DNA from: Erysipelotrichaceae bacterium
GTDB lineage: Bacteria; Bacillota_I; Bacilli_A; Erysipelotrichales; Erysipelotrichaceae
DNA length: 7,022 bases
Direction: 5' to 3'
Assembly: GCA_003520745.1 (NCBI GenBank)
Contig: DOUE01000041.1
Coordinates: forward strand, 11,508-18,529
In this document: piece after piece, positions 6,062-7,022 of the stretch
Layout: each line of letters opens with the position of its first letter
Numbering within the stretch: the first letter of the stretch is position 1
Translations under genes and position numbers: made by a program
Notes under the pieces: model-generated
What the model was told of the DNA's origin: nothing
Database searches by the model: none
Seen by the model: only the letters and a program-made list of their open reading frames with translations

Positions 6062-6482
6062 TTTTTTACCGTATCTCGTTTTGTTTCTCGCTGTTTCCAC
6101 CCTGCTCTACTTCTATCTCAAGAAACCGCGCGACTTCAGTGAAGCACCGCGGAAACCTTCGTTTTTCAGTTTCCCGAAACCCCATGGCTGGCGTCTCCAC
6201 GTCATCAAGACCGACGAGTTCAACAGCGACGGCACCTACCGCCCCTCTCTGATCGAGCACCTCAACGCGACCGATCGGCTCCAACTCGCCTATGACAGCG
6301 TCGAGAAGAAGATCGAGGTCCTGACCCCGTTCAACAAGACCGTCGGGTATCTGCCCAAGTCGGCGACCGAGCGGATGAAGAACTATCTTGCCAACCATCG
6401 CGTCGGGGACATCACGGTCGCACGGAAACGCGAACGCGGGGACCATACCGAATTGTTGATCGAAATCGAGGTGAAACCATGA
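6054..6482 (+). CDS. Membrane-anchored small protein with HIRAN-like domain
   Basis: The 142-residue protein begins with one hydrophobic segment (about 4-21, FLPYLVLFLAVSTLLYFYL) followed by Lys-Lys and a Pro/Phe-rich linker. This suggests a single N-terminal anchor with the rest in the cytoplasm. The soluble part (about 45-140) has the pattern of HIRAN-type domains: a DRLQLAYDSVEKKIEVLT strand region, then VGYLPKSATERMKNYLANH and a final beta-rich segment. In HIRAN domains the equivalent G-Y-[IL]-P followed by a helix is the best-conserved part. HIRAN domains usually bind DNA ends or sit in helicases or small stand-alone proteins, so a membrane-anchored form is unusual and the assignment is tentative. 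The ATG overlaps the Nudix stop by 8 nt, with GAGGT upstream. The stop overlaps the next ATG (ATGA). Function unknown. Confidence 0.82.
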   Translation: MSDFLPYLVLFLAVSTLLYFYLKKPRDFSEAPRKPSFFSFPKPHGWRLHVIKTDEFNSDGTYRPSLIEHLNATDRLQLAYDSVEKKIEVLTPFNKTVGYLPKSATERMKNYLANHRVGDITVARKRERGDHTELLIEIEVKP

Positions 6483-6835
6483 TCGATCCGGAAAAAGTCG
6501 AAGTATCTGTCGTCTTCCATTTAAGTCAGAAAATAAAAGCCGAAATGACCTTCAAGAACATCCTGAACCTCATCGCGGATGAAAGCGTAACGGTATCGCG
6601 GGTCGCGTTGGTGATCAACGGACCGGCCATCCTGCTTTGTACGCCGATGAGCGACCATTACGACGATTTGCTTGAACTGATCGCGAAAGACGTGGATGTC
6701 ACGGCGTGCCGCAACGCGATGAAGTCGCACCACATCGGTGAAGCCGATCTCATCGAGGGCATCCTCTCCGTCGAGTCGGGGGTCGGACAACTTGCGAAAC
6801 TGCAGACCCTGGGCTACGCCTACATTAAAGCCTAA
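6479..6835 (+). CDS. DsrE-like (COG1416-type) family protein
   Basis: The 118-residue protein has the layout of stand-alone DsrE/DsrF-like proteins. It has a first strand VVFHLS (11-16), a helix TFKNILNLIAD, a strand RVALVINGPAILL (41-53), a helix, a strand VDVTACRNAMKSHHI (72-86) with Cys77, and the terminal LGYAYIKA. The NGPA, xACxNxM and GYAYI elements are what I recall as conserved in this family. DsrE-fold proteins include sulfur carriers of the Dsr and Tus systems, but this subgroup is small and uncharacterised. No other sulfur-relay gene is visible here, so the role (sulfur transfer, small-molecule binding or other) is open. Cys77 is the only candidate reactive residue besides Cys54. 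It is translationally coupled to the membrane protein by ATGA, with GAGGTG upstream, and ends the unit. Confidence 0.85.
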   Translation: MIDPEKVEVSVVFHLSQKIKAEMTFKNILNLIADESVTVSRVALVINGPAILLCTPMSDHYDDLLELIAKDVDVTACRNAMKSHHIGEADLIEGILSVESGVGQLAKLQTLGYAYIKA

Positions 6836-6881
6836 CGAAAACACCTTCCGATTGAACTTATCTCCTAAAACAGACGATAGT

Positions 6882-6924
6882 AAAAGAGCACTAGCCAAAT
6901 TGAATTGATTAGTGCTTTTGATTT
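6882..6924 (+). terminator. Intrinsic terminator after the DsrE-like gene
   Basis: GCACTA (6888-6893) pairs with TAGTGC (6910-6915) around a 16-nt AT-rich loop. Flanking AAAA (6882-6885) and TTTT (6916-6919) extend the stem past a 2-nt bulge. TTTTGATTT follows on the plus strand and a run of T on the minus strand (AAAA at 6882-6885), so it may act in both directions. It lies about 50 bp after the last stop of the rightward unit. Confidence 0.55.
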
Positions 6925-6932
6925 ACCTAATA

Positions 6933-7022
6933 ATGAGGCTTAGTTTTAATATCAAGATGTTTCAAAACACATGGATCGATCACTCAATATGCCCTGTTCT
7001 AGTCAAACATGGACGCCAGTTT
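6933..7022 (+). CDS. Possible start of a further gene, cut by window edge (doubtful)
   Basis: An open plus-strand frame from 6909 contains ATG codons at 6933 and 6957 and stays open to the window end, reading MRLSFNIKMFQNTWIDHS and on for 30 codons. No convincing ribosome binding site precedes either ATG and the peptide is not recognised. An open stretch this short in AT-rich DNA is expected by chance, so it is listed only because the window stops here. Confidence 0.15.
   Translation, partial: MRLSFNIKMFQNTWIDHSICPVLVKHGRQF

Larger units (their letters stand above)
6836..7022. other. AT-rich tail, possibly an insertion-sequence edge
   Basis: The sequence becomes visibly richer in A+T directly after the DsrE-like stop. 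It begins with TGAACTTATCTCCTAAAACA at 6853, which loosely recalls the ends of IS3-family elements, followed closely by a hairpin terminator as often found at their edges. No transposase can be read on either strand inside the window, and a second end lies outside, so this may equally be plain intergenic DNA. Confidence 0.3.

Noticed and set aside
6066..6898. Minus-strand frames opposite the HIRAN-like and DsrE-like genes
   Set aside because: They are antisense to the coupled operon, with no initiation signals; one starts inside the terminator hairpin.
6920..7022. C-terminal end of a transposase on the minus strand
   Set aside because: All three minus-strand frames hit stops within about 14 codons of the window end and none reads as a known transposase tail, so only a possible IS terminus is kept.
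1..7022. tRNA, rRNA, CRISPR repeats, riboswitch
   Set aside because: No repeated spacer pattern, cloverleaf, rRNA-like segment or long structured leader was seen. The intergenic gaps are 10, 48 and 74 bp plus the 187-bp tail, which leaves no room for most of these.

Overview
The window reads as an ordinary bacterial chromosome segment, most likely from a Gram-positive (Bacillota or mollicute-related) lineage. Reasons: strong purine-rich Shine-Dalgarno sites (GGAGG, AAGGAGG), sigma-A type promoters, very tight gene packing, and a MarR/heterodimeric ABC exporter pair typical of that group. TGG encodes Trp and TGA is used as a stop, so the genetic code is standard. Base composition is moderate (around half G+C by eye), except for a clearly AT-richer tail after about 6836. 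No taxon can be fixed from this alone.

There are three transcription units. (1) Leftward, 2523 to 1: a MarR-family repressor, an ABC exporter half-transporter with a degenerate ATP site, and the start of its partner subunit, which is cut by the window edge. Each junction is an ATGA stop/start overlap. A good promoter and a near-perfect 20-bp palindrome sit just upstream of marR, which suggests an autoregulated, substrate-inducible efflux operon. (2) Leftward, 5327 to 2572: a HAD phosphatase, a protein joining a HEPN-like N-terminal region to tandem CBS domains, and an MFS transporter. The genes overlap by 8 nt or are 10 nt apart. This unit ends at a hairpin that overlaps the marR promoter. 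(3) Rightward, 5402 to 6835: a MutT-like Nudix hydrolase with an unusual C-terminal extension, a small membrane-anchored protein with a HIRAN-like soluble domain, and a DsrE-like protein. These overlap by 8 and 4 nt. Units 2 and 3 diverge from a 74-bp intergenic region carrying candidate promoters on both strands.

The last 187 bp (6836 to 7022) hold a hairpin terminator and AT-rich sequence that may be the edge of an insertion sequence or simply intergenic DNA.

The most interesting items are the HEPN-like/CBS fusion, the Nudix C-terminal domain that resembles the DsrE-like protein encoded two genes downstream, and the compact promoter/operator of the marR efflux operon. All functional calls come from reading motifs in the translated sequence; no database search was possible.
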